Assembly: GCA_030605895.1 (NCBI GenBank)
Contig: JAUWHL010000259.1
Coordinates: forward strand, 1-5,209
DNA from: Promethearchaeota archaeon
Lineage (GTDB): Archaea > Asgardarchaeota > Lokiarchaeia > Sigyniarchaeales > SOKP01
DNA: 5,209 bases
Direction: 5' to 3'
Shown here: positions 5,167 through 5,209 of the stretch, one piece after another
How positions within the stretch are numbered: position 1 is the first letter of the stretch
How the letters are laid out: each line of letters opens with the position of its first letter
The notes under the pieces: generated by a model
Database searches by the model: none
What the model was told of the DNA's origin: nothing
Seen by the model: the letters and a program-made list of their open reading frames with translations, nothing else
Made by a program: the position numbers and the translations under genes

Positions 5167-5209
5167 ATGAAGCAAATCAAAGATGAAATAATCATAATTG
5201 CTCATAGAG
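5167..5209 (+). CDS. Second GDPD-family gene, start only (cut by window edge)
   Basis: Only 14 codons are visible, reading MKQIKDEIIIIAHR followed by G as the first base of the next codon. This matches the N-terminus of the preceding gene (MNIKEKVLIIAHRG) in spacing and in the catalytic His-Arg, and 13 bases around the motif (ATTGCTCATAGAG) are identical. It begins 20 nt after the preceding stop on the same strand, so it is most likely a tandem paralogue read from the same transcript. Everything after the HR motif is outside the window, so intactness cannot be judged. Confidence 0.75.
   Translation, partial: MKQIKDEIIIIAHR

Overview
The window is strongly AT-rich and reads as a chromosome segment from a low-GC archaeon, possibly an Asgard-type (Lokiarchaeota-like) lineage. 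Three things point to Archaea: an RNA polymerase subunit M/TFS-type zinc ribbon, TATA-like boxes about 25-35 nt upstream of start codons with very short or absent leaders, and T-run gene ends. The phylum is an inference from general flavour. No rRNA or other diagnostic marker is present, and the RNase III and glycerophosphodiester phosphodiesterase (GDPD) genes also occur in Bacteria.

Left part (1-1734): the 3' portion of an OLD-family ATPase/TOPRIM nuclease gene. It is cut by the window edge, so its Walker A region lies outside. About 350 bp follow that look like a decayed reading frame interrupted by stop codons. No UvrD-like helicase (GajB) partner follows it.

Middle part (1735-3006): a full-length RNase III with all five acidic catalytic positions and a C-terminal dsRNA-binding domain lies on the minus strand. 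It is divergent from a 144-residue all-helical protein of unknown function. The 59-bp gap between them holds one A/T-rich element that sits at TATA distance from both start codons.

Minus-strand group (3007-4031): read in transcription order, this is an 84-codon zinc-ribbon protein, an SCP2-like lipid-carrier protein, and a small 60-codon frame. The zinc-ribbon protein resembles the N-terminal half of TFS/RpoM but ends in an acidic tail. Its frame has no ATG, GTG or TTG; the expected first codon is ATA behind an 8-nt Shine-Dalgarno match.

Right part (4032-5209): a gene-free AT-rich stretch with alternating CAAAT/ATTTG half-sites, then a complete GDPD gene, then the first 14 codons of a second GDPD gene. 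The two form a tandem paralogous pair. Apart from a possible RNA-processing theme, the genes look like ordinary chromosomal neighbours. I see no CRISPR array, IS element, tRNA or rRNA.
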